Made by a program: the position numbers and the translations under genes | Shown: positions 1 through 8,025 of the stretch, in pieces | Numbering within the stretch: position 1 is the first letter of the stretch | Layout: each line of letters opens with the position of its first letter | The notes under the pieces: generated by a model | Databases searched by the model: none | What the model saw: the letters and a program-made list of their open reading frames with translations, nothing else | Told to the model about the DNA's origin: nothing | Assembly: GCF_006376675.1 (NCBI RefSeq) | Contig: NZ_VEWK01000011.1 | Coordinates: 124,001-188,000 of the forward strand | Reading direction: 5' to 3' | DNA length: 64,000 nt | Source of the DNA: Brucella pecoris | GTDB taxonomy: Bacteria > Pseudomonadota > Alphaproteobacteria > Rhizobiales > Rhizobiaceae

Positions 1-1735
1 CATCGGCACCGTTGATCATGCGGATGCGGTCAGCCATGCGGATTGCCGTGAAGTCGGCGCGCACCATACCTTCATCATCGAGGAAGTGGGTATAGATGCC
101 CTTGCCGATATTGGCATCGCCACCGATCTTGGCTGCGCAAAGCCATTCCATCAGTTCGACATGGTCGGGACCTTCGATATCGACCATCGCGAAATGCGAG
201 AGATTGATGATGCCGCAATTTTCAGTCAGTTCGAGATGTTCGGCATTGGAAACGCGCCAGAAGTGGCGATTGTCCCATTCGTTTTCGCGCACCGGAACGC
301 GATTGCCGTATTTTTCCAGCAGGTGCTCGTTGGCGGCATAGCCATGCGCGCGCTCCCAGCCGCCAAGTTCCATGAAATGGCCGCCAAGCTCCACTTCGCG
401 CTCATAGAATGGTGAACGCCTGATATTGCGCCCCTTGGAAAAAGGCTCGCGGGGGTGAACAGCCGGATTATAGACCTTCATTGCCGTTTCCGTACAGCGA
501 TCCCAGATGAACTGCTCGGTCATCTGGTGCGGATAGAAACGCGAATAGTCGATGGCGTGATGGTCGATGGATGTGCGACCGTCGGTCATCCAGTCGGCAA
601 TGAGCTTGCCCATGCCGGGGCCGTCCTTGACCCAGATAGCGGCCGCATACCAGAGACCGCGAACTTTCTGGCTTTCGCCCATGGATGGGCCGCCATCGGT
701 CGTGACTTGCAGGAAGCCGTTGAAGGAGTGGCTTTCGTTGTAGCCGAGCTCGCCCAGAATAGGTGTCAGTTCGATTGCGCGCTCTAGCGGTTCCAGAATC
801 TGGTCCATCTCAAGATCGCGCTGCGATGGCGAGAGACGTGCTTCATGCTTTTCCAGAAGGTCACGCGGATGGCACAAGCGCGGGTTCTTTTCTTCGTAAT
901 AGCCCCATTCGATCTGGCCGCCTTCTGCGGTCTTCGGGTCGCCGGTGTCGCGCATATAGGCAGAGTTACCCTGATCGCGCATGAGCGGCCAGCCGATTTC
1001 CTTTCCGGTGCCCTCAAACTCGTTATAGGGACCAAAGAATGTCAGCGGATGGTCGATTGGCATGACCGGCAGGTCTTCACCGACCATTTCGGCGATGAGA
1101 CGTCCCCACAGGCCTGCGCAGATAATGACATAATCCGCTTCGATGGTGCCGCGATGCGTGACCACACCCTTGATACGGCCGTTTTCGATGATCAGCGACT
1201 GGGCAGGGGTATTGGCAAAGCTCTGCAGCTTGCCGGCGGCTTCTGCCTGATCGATCAGCTTGCCAGCGACAGTTTGCGAACGCGGGATGACAAGGCCGGC
1301 ATCCGGGTCCCAAAGGCCGCCTTGAACCAGGCTTTCCTCGATGAGCGGGAACTTTTCCTTAATCTCTGCCGGTTCCATCAGACGGGCACGGGTACCGAAT
1401 GCCTTGCCCGACGCAACCTTGCGCTTGATTTCGTCCATGCGCGCGTCGTCACCGACGCGAGCAACCTCGATGCCGCCGACGCGGGCGTAATGGCCCAGCT
1501 TTTCATAGAAGTCGATGGAATAGAGCGTCGTCCAGCAGGATAGAAAGTCGTGGCTCGTCGCATAGCAGAAATCCGATGCGTGGGCGGTCGAACCGATATC
1601 GGTCGGAATACCCGACTTATCGATGCCGACGATATCGTCCCAGCCGCGCTCGATCAGATGGTGTGCAACCGATGCGCCGACGATACCGCCAAGCCCGACA
1701 ATCACAACTTTCGCCTTCTTAGGAAACTCTGCCAT
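1..1735 (-). CDS. GcvT-family FAD-dependent oxidoreductase (dimethylglycine/sarcosine dehydrogenase-like), partial
   Basis: The gene starts at 1735 (ATGGCAGAGTTTCC) and runs off the left edge, so about 578 N-terminal residues are visible of a family usually 800-850 long. The N-terminus has an FAD/NAD dinucleotide fold (VIVGLGGIVGASVAHHL), then GSTAHAS, whose His (about residue 52) sits where covalent-FAD sarcosine/dimethylglycine dehydrogenases carry their flavin His. The last visible part (VYNPAVHPREPFSKG to the edge) is the start of a GcvT-like folate domain. Family members oxidatively demethylate N-methylglycines and pass the C1 unit to tetrahydrofolate. The substrate cannot be told from sequence alone. 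The GbdR-like regulator at 2134-3132, encoded upstream on the same strand, fits a role in betaine-derived methylamine catabolism. Confidence 0.85.
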   Translation of the reverse strand, partial: MAEFPKKAKVVIVGLGGIVGASVAHHLIERGWDDIVGIDKSGIPTDIGSTAHASDFCYATSHDFLSCWTTLYSIDFYEKLGHYARVGGIEVARVGDDARMDEIKRKVASGKAFGTRARLMEPAEIKEKFPLIEESLVQGGLWDPDAGLVIPRSQTVAGKLIDQAEAAGKLQSFANTPAQSLIIENGRIKGVVTHRGTIEADYVIICAGLWGRLIAEMVGEDLPVMPIDHPLTFFGPYNEFEGTGKEIGWPLMRDQGNSAYMRDTGDPKTAEGGQIEWGYYEEKNPRLCHPRDLLEKHEARLSPSQRDLEMDQILEPLERAIELTPILGELGYNESHSFNGFLQVTTDGGPSMGESQKVRGLWYAAAIWVKDGPGMGKLIADWMTDGRTSIDHHAIDYSRFYPHQMTEQFIWDRCTETAMKVYNPAVHPREPFSKGRNIRRSPFYEREVELGGHFMELGGWERAHGYAANEHLLEKYGNRVPVRENEWDNRHFWRVSNAEHLELTENCGIINLSHFAMVDIEGPDHVELMEWLCAAKIGGDANIGKGIYTHFLDDEGMVRADFTAIRMADRIRMINGAD

Positions 1736-1748
1736 TTTATGCGTCCCT

Positions 1749-1852
1749 GGAGCATTTCCAGCAAAAGTGCGAAGCGGTTTTGCGTCGGATAATGCGTGAA
1801 AAAGATGGATAGAGCGGTTCCAACGACTCCGTATTAACTGGAACCGCTCTAG
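1749..1852. repeat. RIME-like intergenic palindromic repeat
   Basis: The segment begins GAGCATTTCCAGCAAAAG and ends with a strong inverted repeat, TAGAGCGGTTCCA (1810-1822) against TGGAACCGCTCTA (1839-1851). This is the layout of the mosaic intergenic repeats (RIME type) common in Rhizobiales and Brucellaceae. It lies just upstream of the oxidoreductase start. The remaining gap to 2133 shows nothing recognisable. Confidence 0.6.
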
Positions 1853-2133
1853 TTGGTATTTGACAAAACCATAGTCGTTGGCTGGTCGCGACATTTGCCT
1901 TTATACGACATATTCGCAGCGTCAGACGACTGCATCGCAGCTTCTGGAAATCCCGACAGGTCGAGCATGGGCTATCCTGTTCGCGACATGCTTCTCGATC
2001 CAAGGTTTGCACACCGTTGGACCTATAGAGCTGATTCCGGAAAAGTCTGTATGGTTTTGATTTTATTTCGGAAGATAACTGGGATGGGACTGCTCCGTTC
2101 AAGGTGCAGCTCCATCTTTCTTCGGTGTTGTGC

Positions 2134-3132
2134 TCAAGCGGCGATGAGCATTTTGCGGTCTGCTCGTTCCTGTTGTGGTGATCGTCCGTATAGCTCTCGA
2201 TAGCATTTGGAAAAATGCGACGCCGATACGAAGCCGCAGGCAACGGCGACTTCGACCACCGGCATGGACGATTGCAACAGCAGATGCCGCGCTCGATCCA
2301 GACGAATTTCAAGGTAATAGCGTGCCGGCGACCGACCCATCTCCTGGCGGAAAAGGCGCTCCACCTGACGGCGCGACAGGCCAATCGTATGGGCCACGTT
2401 GATCAGTGCCTGCGGCTCTGAAAGATTGGCTTCCATCATCTCGATAATGGTCAGCACCTTTGAGTTCTGAATTCCGAGCCGGGCACGCAGCGGTAGACGC
2501 TGGCGATCCTGTGGGCTTCGGACGCGGTCTGTCAGGGCCTGCTCACAGATCTTGTTGACCAAATTGGCGTCGAAATCGTCCCCGATCAGCTTCAGCATCA
2601 TATCGAGAGAGGCTGTTCCACCTGCACAGGTGTAAAGGTTGCCATCGACCTCAAAGAGATCGGCATAGACCTCAGCCTTTGGGAATGCCTCTGAAAAGCC
2701 CGGAAGATTTTCCCAGTGAATTGCGCAGCGTTTTCCAGATAGAAGCCCGGCTGCGGCCAGTATATGAGCACCTGTACAAAGTCCACCGACCGCCACGCCG
2801 CGATTATATTCCTCGCGTAGCCATGCGAAGACCGACTTGTTACGGAATTCCTCGACATAGACGCCGGAACAGACAAACACCATTGACGGGCGCTGTTCGC
2901 GCTGCAGAAAACGTCGCTCGTCTTCCAGCGATGCGTTGACTGCACATTCCACACCATTGGATGCTGTCACCGGCTTTCCATCTACTGATGTCAAGCGCCA
3001 TCGATAGGCGTCATAGCCCAGCATCCGATTTGCAATGCGCAATGGCTCGATAGCCGTTGCGAACGCAATCATCGAAAAGTTTGGAACCAGGAAAAAGACA
3101 ATAGACCGCTTAACCGATGAAGCCTGGATCAT
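2134..3132 (-). CDS. GlxA/GbdR-like AraC-family transcriptional regulator with DJ-1/PfpI domain
   Basis: A 332-residue two-domain regulator. Residues about 10-180 form a DJ-1/PfpI-like class I glutamine amidotransferase fold, with GGLCTGAHILAAAGLL at the nucleophile elbow (Cys119, His123). Residues about 225-325 form an AraC-type double helix-turn-helix (VAHTIGLSRRQVERLFRQE and later VACGFVSASHFSKCYRE). This architecture is that of GlxA/FtrA/GbdR proteins; GbdR senses glycine betaine and dimethylglycine in Pseudomonas. The neighbouring GcvT-family oxidoreductase on the same strand makes control of N-methylglycine catabolism a fair inference, but the ligand is not proven. Confidence 0.85.
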   Translation of the reverse strand: MIQASSVKRSIVFFLVPNFSMIAFATAIEPLRIANRMLGYDAYRWRLTSVDGKPVTASNGVECAVNASLEDERRFLQREQRPSMVFVCSGVYVEEFRNKSVFAWLREEYNRGVAVGGLCTGAHILAAAGLLSGKRCAIHWENLPGFSEAFPKAEVYADLFEVDGNLYTCAGGTASLDMMLKLIGDDFDANLVNKICEQALTDRVRSPQDRQRLPLRARLGIQNSKVLTIIEMMEANLSEPQALINVAHTIGLSRRQVERLFRQEMGRSPARYYLEIRLDRARHLLLQSSMPVVEVAVACGFVSASHFSKCYRELYGRSPQQERADRKMLIAA

Positions 3133-3428
3133 AGCCCGACCGTTCCCATTTTCGAAAGCCTCGGCTGCGGTTCCCGACGCAGCTAAAGCCTTGTGTCTCC
3201 GTCACGACTCCGGGTGGTTTTGGGCCCGGTTTTTCCCGGTCGCTTTCAGACCGGCAGTCTCGTCGCGTTAGCCCGGTTTCACAGGGGGAGGGCGATGGCG
3301 CAAACAAGATAGTGTTCTATTGAGACACAGAACGGGAAGGTTGCACAGTGCGGCTAAATGCCTGCCGCGAAAAGGTATTTTTATGTCGGGAAATTGAGGG
3401 CGGATCCCATGATCGCCCTCAATCGGCT

Positions 3429-3707
3429 TTACTGCCCACGCTTGAACGCTGCTGTGTTTTTGGCGATTCCCGGCAGGCGATCATCCACGTTCGGCCAGCC
3501 GATATCGTGCAGTATGTGCTCAGGTAGCGATTCCAGCACACGACGGCTGCGTCTCACACGGCGTTGGTAAGACCAGGATTCGGCCTGTTTTTGTACTTTG
3601 GAATAAAATTCCAGCAGCCATGAGGGCACGTTCGTAACGGATGAAGTTGACGTAAAGTCAACGACTGTTGCCCGGCCGTTGGGAGCGGATTGGCATTGAA
3701 CGGTCAT
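3429..3707 (-). CDS. DUF1127 domain small basic protein
   Basis: A 92-residue protein. The ATG at 3707 is preferred over an in-frame codon five triplets upstream because an AGGAGAAAG ribosome binding site lies immediately before it. The C-terminal half is arginine-rich and ends in the DUF1127 pattern (RRVLESLPEHILHDIGWPN). DUF1127 proteins are small and widespread in alphaproteobacteria. Several bind RNA or affect phosphate and carbon metabolism, but the role of this one is unknown. It is divergent from a LysR regulator across 158 bp, so that regulator may control it. Confidence 0.75.
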   Translation of the reverse strand: MTVQCQSAPNGRATVVDFTSTSSVTNVPSWLLEFYSKVQKQAESWSYQRRVRRSRRVLESLPEHILHDIGWPNVDDRLPGIAKNTAAFKRGQ

Positions 3708-3865
3708 TTTCTTTCTCCTCATTTGGAAAGCTCAGTTGATACGCTCGCTGCAGCTTTGCTTGTTCGTGTTTTAAATGTGCATCCCACTTGACGTTCAATC
3801 AAACGAAATATAGAAAGGCTTAAGATCAGAAAATTTGAACAATGAGCAGAGAAACGGAGTCCGTC

Positions 3866-4786
3866 ATGACAGCGCCCGTTCAACACCCCCTCCCAATGCT
3901 CGATATTGATGTGCTCCGCACATTTGTGGCGATTGCCGATACAGGAAGTTTTTCTTCTGCGGCGAATGCTGTGTTCCGCACACCCTCCGCCGTTTCGATG
4001 CAGATCAAGAAACTGGAAGAACAGATTGGTGTTGCGGTTTTCGATCGTGATGCGCGCTCGGTTACGCTTACGAGCGACGGTGAGGTCCTTCTCGGATATG
4101 CACGTCGTCTTTTGGCTCTCAATCGAGAGGCCGTATCGAAGTTCGTCGCACCGACCGTTACCGGCGTCGTGCGGCTCGGCTCGCCGGACGATATTGGCGA
4201 ATGTGTTCTGCCGCTTGTTCTCAAGCGCTTTGCGGAAACCCATCCGGGCGTAACGGTTGATGTGGTGATCGACCAGAGCAGTAACCTGCGCAAGCGGCTC
4301 GATGAGAGACGGCTCGATGTTACGCTGATCAACATATCTCATACGATATTGAACAAGGGTGACGTGGAGGTTCTGCTGGACGAAGAACTCGTCTGGGCCG
4401 GTGCCAAGTGTGGCACGGCTTATCGTCGGGAACCTCTGCCTCTTTCTATTTGGGAAGAGGGGTGCGCCTGGCGTGGCAGTGCGCTCGAAGCGCTTGAAAC
4501 TAGCGGTCGCCCTTACCGTATTGCCTATATGAGTTCGCATTCGACAGGACAGAGGGCCGCGATCATGGCCGATCTTGCGATAGCGCCGTTTGGTAAAACT
4601 CTCTTGAGCGATGGGATTGTTGCTCTGGGGCCGGAACATGGTTTGCCCGCTCTGGGGCGTTATCAGCTTGGCTTGGTTGTGAAGCCGGAAGCCGGGCCGC
4701 ATATTCAGGTCGTTGCCGACCATTTGCGAAGTGTGTTCGAGGGCTATCGTCGCTCCGGTCGGTTCGAGACTTTTCGCTCTAGCTGA
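3866..4786 (+). CDS. LysR-family transcriptional regulator
   Basis: About 306 residues from the ATG at 3866, chosen because CGGAG sits 6 bases upstream; an in-frame ATG at 3842 has no clear site. The N-terminus is a winged helix-turn-helix (LRTFVAIADTGSFSSAANAV, then SAVSMQIKKLEEQIGVAVF) followed by a periplasmic-binding-protein-like effector domain. The opening pattern resembles the VtlR/LsrB group of Rhizobiales, which in Brucella activates small DUF1127 genes and an AbcR small RNA. That assignment rests on memory of the family and on the divergent DUF1127 neighbour, so it is a hypothesis. Confidence 0.85.
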   Translation: MTAPVQHPLPMLDIDVLRTFVAIADTGSFSSAANAVFRTPSAVSMQIKKLEEQIGVAVFDRDARSVTLTSDGEVLLGYARRLLALNREAVSKFVAPTVTGVVRLGSPDDIGECVLPLVLKRFAETHPGVTVDVVIDQSSNLRKRLDERRLDVTLINISHTILNKGDVEVLLDEELVWAGAKCGTAYRREPLPLSIWEEGCAWRGSALEALETSGRPYRIAYMSSHSTGQRAAIMADLAIAPFGKTLLSDGIVALGPEHGLPALGRYQLGLVVKPEAGPHIQVVADHLRSVFEGYRRSGRFETFRSS

Positions 4787-5010
4787 CAGCAGATCACAGT
4801 TTATTGGGATTGGAACTAATGCATTCTCTTGCCAGTGAAAAACGCTGCGCTAGATTTCTTTTGTGACAGCCGAGTGAATCGGCTTCACCGCCAGATGCCG
4901 GGCAGGGCTTCGTGTGTGGCGGAGGCATAACTGGTTTGAATAGACTTGGAACCCTATGCGTCTGTCTTTTTAAAAACGACAGAATCGCGCATCCCATTGG
5001 AGAGACTGTC

Positions 5011-5145
5011 ATGAAGCTGACCCGACTTGTCCCAATTGCTATTGTTCTCTGCGCATTCACGCTCGCGTCCTGCGCAAATACTGTTCGCGGCGTTGGCCGC
5101 GACGTGAAGGGCACCGCCAATGCGGTTCAGGAAACCGTGGAATAA
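5011..5145 (+). CDS. entericidin A/B-family small lipoprotein
   Basis: A 44-residue lipoprotein starting at 5011. It has a short basic N-terminus, a hydrophobic stretch, the lipobox LASC (Cys about residue 21), and then the entericidin body (ANTVRGVGRDVKGTANAV). Family members are membrane-anchored small lipoproteins; in E. coli the pair EcnA/EcnB acts as antidote and toxin at stationary phase, but in alphaproteobacteria the role is unclear. The gene is followed after 6 bases by a hairpin terminator. Confidence 0.85.
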   Translation: MKLTRLVPIAIVLCAFTLASCANTVRGVGRDVKGTANAVQETVE

Positions 5146-5151
5146 GAGAAC

Positions 5152-5179
5152 AAAAGGCCCGGGTTTTCTCGGGCCTTTT
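5152..5179. terminator. bidirectional rho-independent terminator
   Basis: AAAAGGCCCG (5152-5161) pairs with CGGGCCTTTT (5170-5179) around an 8-base loop, with U-rich flanks on both strands. It sits between the entericidin gene and the convergent glycosyltransferase gene and can serve both. Confidence 0.85.
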
Positions 5180-5181
5180 CT

Positions 5182-6678
5182 TTACGGCACCAGAAAATAG
5201 CTGACGGTAATGTGCTTGTCTGGCCGAGTTTTGTATTCGATGTCAGTGGTGACGATGCCATCTTGAGGCACCGCGATGTTCGCATTTTGCAAAAGCCTTG
5301 CAATGCGCTCATTAGGTGTAGCTCCACCAAACCACAAGACGAGTACGGGCGGTGTCAAATGTGCTCTGACGTCCGGCGTTTCAGGATGCACGACATGTAA
5401 GGATGCATCAAACAATCTGAAATTGCCCGGTATCTGAGCGTTGTCCGTCAGGATCGTCTTGAACGGGCCTTTTGCCTGAACTTCTTCGTAAAAATGCCGA
5501 TAGTCGAGCTGGCCATAGGGCGGCGAATTGGAACCGTAGGTCAGATAATAGCTCAATACTGGCGGGACAATCAGGGCGACCACGGCGCTCACAGCAGCGT
5601 AGTCAATCAAAGCTCTGTTTCCGGTCCGATAACGAGCCAAAAGGCTGGCCATGAGTGCCGGAGTGAGGAACAGGACTGGCTGAAGCCAGCGGTCCTTCAC
5701 GTTATTCGCACCAGTCACGACAACGCCAACGAGAACAATAATCAACCCGACCAGGATCAGAAGGCGCAGAAACTTCTCGCCGGTGGTAAGGGGCGCCGAC
5801 GGTGCAGTTTTCTTCTTCCAGTGAATGATTGCGATAATACCCGCGATCGCAAGAGCGAGGATAGCGAACAGAAACGCTGCCTCTATCAGGCTTTCGACAC
5901 CCATCAGCCGATCATAGAGAACATTGCCAGAAGCGCCGATTTCAAATTTGTTCGCGCGCGCCATGACACTCGATTTGTGCGCAAACATCCAAAGTGCGGT
6001 CGGTCCGAAGCAGACCGCAAATGCCAGGATCGTAACAAAGCTCAGTTTGGAGAGCAGTATCCGGCGATATTCGGGAATGAGAAGTCCCGTCACGATCAGC
6101 ATGATCAGAAAGAATGAGGCATTGAACTTGCCGAGAATGGCTGCCGCCATGGCAACGCCCAGCGCGGCGGCGGAAGCCATGTTGCGCGTACGCATATGCC
6201 AGGCGAAAGCTAAAAACGCCCAGCCACAGCCTGCCGTGCCCGCAACAGAATGCGTCAGCGCACGCTGCGATTCCCATCCGATTTGCGGAATAAGAAACAA
6301 TCCGAGCATGCTGGCCGAAGCGACAATACGCGAGAAGCCCAACAGCCTTATTGCGCCGTAAACGCTCAGGAACAGACTTGCAAGAATGCTGAACTTTACG
6401 ATCTGGAGTGTAAGCATCGACGTGCCCAGCACTGACGCCGCCAGATTGGTAATCCATGTATAAAGAGGGGGTTGAGATCCACCATAGCCCCAGTCCAGAT
6501 AACCGATATTGGCCAGTTGCTCGGCATCATCGAGGCCAGCGCCATTGGAAACGACGGTGACGAGAATGGTCTGAAGCGCGAAATAGCACAGCACGAAAAT
6601 TGCAGCCAAAGGCAGGCCGAAAAGCTTCCTGTCGGCAGTAGAAGCAGCGGTGGCTGATCGTTGTGCAGTCAAACTCAT
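5182..6678 (-). CDS. family 39 (ArnT/PMT-like) membrane glycosyltransferase
   Basis: A 498-residue integral membrane protein with about 10-12 hydrophobic segments. After the first segment comes an acidic motif (GLDDAEQLANIGYLDWGYGG), then SQPPLYTW. This is the DD/DE plus PPLY layout of GT39 polyisoprenyl-phosphate sugar transferases such as ArnT. Such enzymes move a sugar from a lipid carrier to lipid A, another glycolipid or protein on the outer face of the inner membrane. Donor and acceptor cannot be predicted. It stands alone with its own terminator, so context does not help. Confidence 0.8.
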   Translation of the reverse strand: MSLTAQRSATAASTADRKLFGLPLAAIFVLCYFALQTILVTVVSNGAGLDDAEQLANIGYLDWGYGGSQPPLYTWITNLAASVLGTSMLTLQIVKFSILASLFLSVYGAIRLLGFSRIVASASMLGLFLIPQIGWESQRALTHSVAGTAGCGWAFLAFAWHMRTRNMASAAALGVAMAAAILGKFNASFFLIMLIVTGLLIPEYRRILLSKLSFVTILAFAVCFGPTALWMFAHKSSVMARANKFEIGASGNVLYDRLMGVESLIEAAFLFAILALAIAGIIAIIHWKKKTAPSAPLTTGEKFLRLLILVGLIIVLVGVVVTGANNVKDRWLQPVLFLTPALMASLLARYRTGNRALIDYAAVSAVVALIVPPVLSYYLTYGSNSPPYGQLDYRHFYEEVQAKGPFKTILTDNAQIPGNFRLFDASLHVVHPETPDVRAHLTPPVLVLWFGGATPNERIARLLQNANIAVPQDGIVTTDIEYKTRPDKHITVSYFLVP

Positions 6679-6945
6679 TGCCCTGAATAAAAATCGCCTG
6701 CGTGGCAGGCTTCATTGGAAGCAGTCTGCATTTCACAGGATTATGTCCGGATTTCAATCGGACTGCTCAAAAAGCTTTGTAACAAAGGCGTGTAATTGTG
6801 CAATTCCGCTGGGGCAAGAGCAATGGGTAAAGTTTGGGAAATTATTTGAGAAGCCTAACGGCAAAAACCGCGCTGCCAGAGGTGCACGGTTTTGCCAATT
6901 ACGCATGGCATCTCCGCCGAACAATACACTGGCGGGATATACTGA

Positions 6946-7045
6946 GCTCCGGTACGCAGTACCAGATCCGGAGCGTCGAGCCGGGTAAACCCGTCTCGTG
7001 CTCCTTTCTAGCTCAACATCGTTACCGTACGGTTATCAGAGACTT
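6946..7045. other. cluster of short inverted repeats in a 409-bp gene-free stretch
   Basis: The gap 6679-7087 contains no convincing gene. It holds several adjacent dyads: GCTCCGG (6946-6952) with CCGGAGC (6968-6974), a nested GGTAC-gca-GTACC (6951-6963), GAG-C-CGGGT-aa-ACCCG-T-CTC (6978-6997), and ACCGTACGGT near 7025. They lie downstream of mmsB on its strand and upstream of the glycosyltransferase. They could be terminators, operators or a small RNA; none has a clear U-tract. Confidence 0.4.
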
Positions 7046-7087
7046 AAGCAAATCTAAACAATGCAAGTTTTTTGCGTGGGCAATTGT

Positions 7088-7978
7088 TTACTCGGTCCCG
7101 GATTTGGAGCGCAGGTAGTTGATGATACCGGAAAAGTCTTCGCCGCCATGCCCTTCGCTATCAAAAAGACTGTAAAGTTTCTGTGCGTGCGCTCCGAGCG
7201 GTGTTTCGGCGCCGGCGCTTTGGGCTGCTTCCTGCGAGAGTTTGAGATCTTTTAGCATCAAAGCAGCAGCAAAACCGGGTTTATAGTCCCGATTCGCTGG
7301 TGATGTCGGAACGGGGCCTGGAACTGGGCAGTAGGTCGTCAACGACCAGCATTGTCCCGACGACGTCGAAGCCACGTCGAAGAGCGCCTGATGTGACAGA
7401 CCAAGCTTTTCAGCCAGAACGAAAGCCTCGCTGACCCCGATCATCGATATGCCGAGAATCATATTGTTGCATATCTTTGCAGCTTGCCCTGCGCCATCGC
7501 CGCCGCAATGGACGACTTTTCCAGCCATGGGCTGCAACACCGGTTCTCCGCGTTTGAACGCATCGTCACTGCCACCGGCCATGAAGGTCAGCGTGCCTGC
7601 GGAAGCACCGCCGGTGCCGCCCGAAACGGGGGCGTCAATGGAAAGATGCCCATGGCTTGCTGCCAGCTCATGCGCTTTGCGCGCTGAGTCCACGTCGATT
7701 GTCGAACAGTCGATGAAAAGTGAGTCTTTTCGAGCTTTTGGCGCAATGTCTTCATAGACGGAGAGCACGTGCTTTCCCGCTGGTAGCATGGTGATCACCA
7801 CGTCGACATCCGCCACCGCATCCAATGCGCTCGCAGCGATCGAGAGACCATTTGCTTTCGCCTCTTCGAGGTGCTGTGGCAAAAGGTCAAAGCCGTGGAC
7901 GGTGTGACCAGCTTTCACGAGATTTGCAGCCATCGGGCCGCCCATATTGCCAAGGCCGATAAATGCTATTGTGGCCAT
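7088..7978 (-). CDS. mmsB: 3-hydroxyisobutyrate dehydrogenase
   Basis: A 296-residue NAD-dependent beta-hydroxyacid dehydrogenase that oxidises 3-hydroxyisobutyrate to methylmalonate semialdehyde in valine breakdown. The N-terminal Rossmann motif is FIGLGNMGGPMAANL; the family signature follows (DAPVSGGTGGASAGTLTFMA), and the catalytic Lys lies in GAGQAAKICNNMIL. A GGGAGGAATTC ribosome binding site precedes the ATG. It lies 47 bp downstream of an acyl-CoA dehydrogenase gene on the same strand, which probably supplies an earlier step of the same pathway. The middle of the substrate domain (CPVPGPVPTSPANRDY) is typical of proteobacterial MmsB. Confidence 0.93.
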   Translation of the reverse strand: MATIAFIGLGNMGGPMAANLVKAGHTVHGFDLLPQHLEEAKANGLSIAASALDAVADVDVVITMLPAGKHVLSVYEDIAPKARKDSLFIDCSTIDVDSARKAHELAASHGHLSIDAPVSGGTGGASAGTLTFMAGGSDDAFKRGEPVLQPMAGKVVHCGGDGAGQAAKICNNMILGISMIGVSEAFVLAEKLGLSHQALFDVASTSSGQCWSLTTYCPVPGPVPTSPANRDYKPGFAAALMLKDLKLSQEAAQSAGAETPLGAHAQKLYSLFDSEGHGGEDFSGIINYLRSKSGTE

Positions 7979-8025
7979 ATTGAATTCCTCCCTTGGCGGT
8001 TGTTAACTTGGAGCATACTCCAAAC

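Noticed and set aside
86-1543. several plus-strand frames at the left edge
   Set aside because: They lie opposite the partial GcvT-family oxidoreductase, whose minus-strand translation reads through to the window edge with good motifs.
3719-4723. 334-codon minus-strand frame opposite the LysR gene
   Set aside because: The LysR gene has a clear helix-turn-helix and ribosome binding site; the antisense frame has neither.
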